45,007 nucleotides of DNA, from NCBI GenBank assembly GCA_020631105.1, contig JAHDHW010000002.1, positions 34,905 to 79,911 on the forward strand, written 5' to 3'. Positions 43,301 through 45,007 of the stretch are shown here, piece by piece. The position numbers were made by a program, and so were the translations under genes. Within the stretch, counting starts at the first letter, position 1, and each line of letters opens with the position of its first letter. The stretch is from Saprospiraceae bacterium (lineage in GTDB: Bacteria > Bacteroidota > Bacteroidia > Chitinophagales > Saprospiraceae). The notes below the pieces were generated by a model. It did no database searches, had not been told where the DNA came from, and saw only the letters and a program-made list of their open reading frames with translations.

Positions 43301-44026
43301 GAGACGTTTGATAATCAGGATTTTGGTACAGTAAAAGGATTTACTTTCCAGTATGATTTACGTCGTACTAATAATATCCAGTTGACAGCGAACTATACGT
43401 TACAATTTGCTGATGGAACAGGATCAAACGTAACTTCCTTCCAGGGAGCTTCTGCAAGAGGTAATATTAGAACGCTTGCACCATTAAGCTTTGATGAAAG
43501 ACATCGTATCGTAACAACTATTGATTACCGTTACGGTTCTGGAAAACGATATAATGGTCCTCAATTATTTGGTAAAGATATTTTTGCTAGCGCAGGATTA
43601 AACTTACAGGCAATTGCGGTTTCTGGTCGCCCTTATACTGCGACTACTCTTGCTAATCAGTTTGGTGGTTCAGGACGAAGAGGACAAATTAATGGTGCTC
43701 GTCTTCCTTGGAACTTTACACTTAATCTACGAGTAGATAAGTCATTCCAGTTGACTAAGCCAGAAGCAACTCGACCATTATCACTTAATGTTTATCTACG
43801 GGTACAAAACTTGTTAGATCAGCGTAATGTATTAAGAGTATTCTCTGCTTCCGGTTCACCATCAGATGATGGATTCTTGGCTTCACCAAGAGGACAGGAA
43901 ACGGTTAATAATATTTCTCTTGATCGGGTTGAATCATTTTTGTCTTCTTACCAATGGAGAATCCTTAACCCTGATTTTTATTCGCTTCCACGAAGAATCT
44001 TCATTGGAGCGGAGTTCTTCTTCTAA
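40346..44026 (+). CDS. TonB-dependent outer-membrane receptor with carboxypeptidase-like N-terminal domain
   Basis: 1226 residues from the ATG at 40346, chosen because a proper signal peptide follows directly (cleavage near VAQ, residue 21). An in-frame codon at 40247 only adds AT-rich sequence. Domains: a carboxypeptidase-regulatory-like beta domain at about 20-110 (AIYGKVTDEETAED, STDFEGNYSIPVDPGTY), the plug at about 115-225 (TVVVTGYKVP, DITVRGSRADATDYYIDGIRV, AQYGDVTGGIISITTKG), and a long beta-barrel to the C-terminus ending in aromatic residues (GAEFFF). There are no SusC-type partner genes and the N-terminus does not look like SusC, so the ligand may be a siderophore, peptide or glycan. 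The next gene encodes a probable secreted protein. Confidence 0.93.
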   Translation: MTRILLLSLSFLMFSVLAVAQTAIYGKVTDEETAEDLIYANIVLEKNGVFAAGGSTDFEGNYSIPVDPGTYNVKISYTGYPDRLITDVIVKAGQSTKLDIALAQGINIETVVVTGYKVPLIEQDNTTQGGTLTSEQIRNLPTKNISALAATTAGLSQADEGGDITVRGSRADATDYYIDGIRVRGSASLIPQSEIDQLQVITGGIEAQYGDVTGGIISITTKGPSAKFGGSLELETSEYLDDYGYQLGSFNLSGPILKKKSTGESILGFRVAAQYRYNKDDDPPATDTYVAKDEVLAELAENPVTIVGGSRIAAAEFLTNDDVEIMDFQPNEESTRIDITGKLDARLSKAIDVTFTGSYSYSENQFTPGTGFGNNSWQLLNSANNPIDYNTRYRGNFRFRHRLGGAGVATDESGEAAKKASVIQNAQYTLQFGYEKDLNELNDQRHQENLFDYGYIGQFDREWTAVPTLQSNFSGAVEIPGTPFRIAHGDYQENFTGYTPGAINPGLVNYNNNIDVSDLNSFVVINGQFQADVTNAWDMWTNINQIYNLSRKRDNDLYTFTANSSFDFLPGGSEKGRHSIQFGILYEQRFNRQHEINPRGLWQVADQQVNRHILGIDTSNVIGTFEADGFIGGLLEQINGNSTLDQFGTFVSEDAVAGNLFYQNVRTLTGQAVGEYVNIDALDPSSLSLGMFAARELTDANSVLGLDYYGYDYTGQKLGNDVTFDDFFSARDANGIRTLPVAAYQPIYSAAYIQDKFTFKDIIFRVGLRVDRFDANTKVLKDRFSLYEVQTADEFYGGVLPAGVEGDFRVYTEDADSDVVKAFRKGEQWYFADGSPANDGNVIFGTSAVFPRYKQTEAGSVPNIRDESFNVSSSFEDYEPQVNWMPRLAFSFPISDAANFFAHYDILVQRPGSRNFASALDYYYFTDRPDVNNPDLRPERTIDYEVGFQQKLSNSSAIKIAAYYKELRDMIQARTYLYVPVVGQYETFDNQDFGTVKGFTFQYDLRRTNNIQLTANYTLQFADGTGSNVTSFQGASARGNIRTLAPLSFDERHRIVTTIDYRYGSGKRYNGPQLFGKDIFASAGLNLQAIAVSGRPYTATTLANQFGGSGRRGQINGARLPWNFTLNLRVDKSFQLTKPEATRPLSLNVYLRVQNLLDQRNVLRVFSASGSPSDDGFLASPRGQETVNNISLDRVESFLSSYQWRILNPDFYSLPRRIFIGAEFFF

Positions 44027-44066
44027 AAAACGAATGAGTATTTAGATAAATAAAAGATAAACTATT

Positions 44067-45007
44067 ATGCGTTATTTAAAATATTTAATGATCTGTTTGC
44101 TTAGCATGAGTTGGACTACACTCTTGCAAGCGAACATTAACCCGGATTTGCACAACTCTGCTGCTTCTGATCAGCAAGTTGCATCCTTCCGGGAAGATTG
44201 TGCGAACGCCACTTCTCAAACAGACTTGGACATTAATAATGTTCGGGCACGACTTCTAGTCGGTGGAGATATTTGGTGGGATGGAGGTAACGGTTTGTAC
44301 GTTATTCCTAAGCCACCTGAGGGTTCGACACAACAAGCAGTTTCTTCACTATTCGCTGGTGCGGTATGGTTAGGAGGTTTGGATGAAGGTTTAAACCTTA
44401 AAGTAGCTGCACAGACTTATGGTACTTCTGGTGGTGCCTCTGATTTTTGGCCTGGGCCATTGACAGAGATTGGTACTGTTGGAGCTGATACCTGTGCTGA
44501 CTGGGATAAATTCTTCCGGGTAGCTGGAGCGAATATCGATCAGCATATTGCAAAATGGAACAGAATAATCGATGAAGGTGGCGATGAAATGGATGTACAG
44601 GAAATCCCTGATGACATACTAGGATGGCCAGGTAGTGATAATCCATTTTTCTTTGATATTCATGATTTTGATCTACCAGCACGTGCAAGCCAAGGGTTTG
44701 CTCCATTTCATGATGAAGATGCGGATGGACGTTATAACCCAACAAAGGGAGACTACCCGGTTATCGAAATTCGTGGTTGTGAAGAAGAGACACCTCAGTA
44801 TGGTGATGAAATGATTTTCTGGATCTATAATGATGCAGGTAACATTCACACTCAATCAGGGGGTGATGCGATTCAAATGGAAGTACAGGTGGAAGCCTTT
44901 GGTTATGCGACTAACGATGAGGTAAATGATATGACCTTCTACCGTTATAAGCTAATCAACTGGGCGATTGAGCCGATTGATAGTACTTATTTTGCGATGT
45001 GGATTGA
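44067..45007 (+). CDS. Large secreted protein, N-terminal part only (window edge)
   Basis: Open reading frame from the ATG at 44067 with no stop before the window end (313 codons plus two bases), 40 bases after the receptor stop and probably co-transcribed with it. It starts with a signal peptide (cleavage near LLQA, residue 22). The following part resembles the start of type IX-secreted surface proteins of this phylum: NVRARLLVGGDIWWDGGNGLY, SSLFAGAVWLGGLDEG, LKVAAQTYG and DFWPGPL, then a calcium-loop-like DEDADGRYNPTKGDYP near residue 225. A C-terminal sorting domain is expected beyond the window. Function is unknown; the receptor gene before it may act in its export or in uptake of what it binds. 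Confidence 0.75.
   Translation, partial: MRYLKYLMICLLSMSWTTLLQANINPDLHNSAASDQQVASFREDCANATSQTDLDINNVRARLLVGGDIWWDGGNGLYVIPKPPEGSTQQAVSSLFAGAVWLGGLDEGLNLKVAAQTYGTSGGASDFWPGPLTEIGTVGADTCADWDKFFRVAGANIDQHIAKWNRIIDEGGDEMDVQEIPDDILGWPGSDNPFFFDIHDFDLPARASQGFAPFHDEDADGRYNPTKGDYPVIEIRGCEEETPQYGDEMIFWIYNDAGNIHTQSGGDAIQMEVQVEAFGYATNDEVNDMTFYRYKLINWAIEPIDSTYFAMWI

Noticed and set aside
44398-44855. Histidine- and glutamine-rich minus-strand frames near the right edge
   Set aside because: They are antisense to the continuous reading frame from 44067, which has a signal peptide and family-like segments; the His/Gln bias is a shadow of its Asp/Gly/Trp-rich codons.
1-45007. CRISPR arrays, tRNA/rRNA genes, insertion sequences or phage genes
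   Set aside because: No regularly spaced repeats, no tRNA-like cloverleaf in the gaps, no transposase or integrase, and no terminal repeats were seen by eye. A tRNAscan or covariance-model search would settle small RNAs.

Overview
The window reads as chromosomal DNA of a Bacteroidota bacterium. Evidence: a GldH gliding lipoprotein, PD40-OmpA envelope proteins, a TonB-dependent receptor with a carboxypeptidase-like N-terminal domain, an AMP nucleosidase of the short type, an ECF sigma factor overlapping an anti-sigma/beta-barrel fusion, and promoter-like elements of the Bacteroidota form (TTG, about 17-23 bases, TAnnTTTG). The overall style suggests the Saprospiria/Lewinella side of the phylum, but I cannot verify that. 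No tRNA, rRNA, CRISPR array, insertion sequence or prophage was seen.

Layout. 1-6491: a thioredoxin-fold lipoprotein gene faces uvrC, followed by parC and an MscS-type channel (all minus). 6709-8794: an ECF sigma factor overlaps a one-TM protein whose cytoplasmic part holds a tandem repeat and whose C-terminus looks like an outer-membrane barrel. 8988-17914: the most unusual stretch is a signalling block with a BLUF blue-light sensor, a giant CheB-CheR-PAS-histidine kinase fusion directly abutting a single-domain response regulator, a sensor-less histidine kinase, a second collinear response regulator, and two tiny proteins (14934-15164 and 17663-17914) that I find to be homologous to each other. 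An alpha/beta hydrolase and a DUF547 lipoprotein interrupt it. 17916-29358: housekeeping and stress genes: smpB, a YbjQ-like protein, a DPP-IV peptidase, a ScfR/RamB-like regulator, an AlkB-like dioxygenase, a VWA protein, a UPF0104 membrane protein, a flavin reductase-like protein, a TlpA-like thioredoxin, and grpE-dnaJ.

29457-45007: gldH, two tandem PD40-OmpA paralogues, a quinone-oxidoreductase-like MDR, AMP nucleosidase, carB (without the C-terminal allosteric domain, behind a good promoter and a hairpin leader), an unknown lipoprotein, a phosphoglycerate-dehydrogenase-like enzyme, a large TonB-dependent receptor, and the start of a probable secreted protein cut by the window edge.

How they may work together: the signalling block could pass a light or cytoplasmic signal through two kinases to two diffusible receivers, with the two small paralogues as accessory or output partners. 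That is inference; the homology and gene order are read from the sequence. Several starts were moved from TTG/GTG to a downstream ATG where the family N-terminus or overlap made that more likely.
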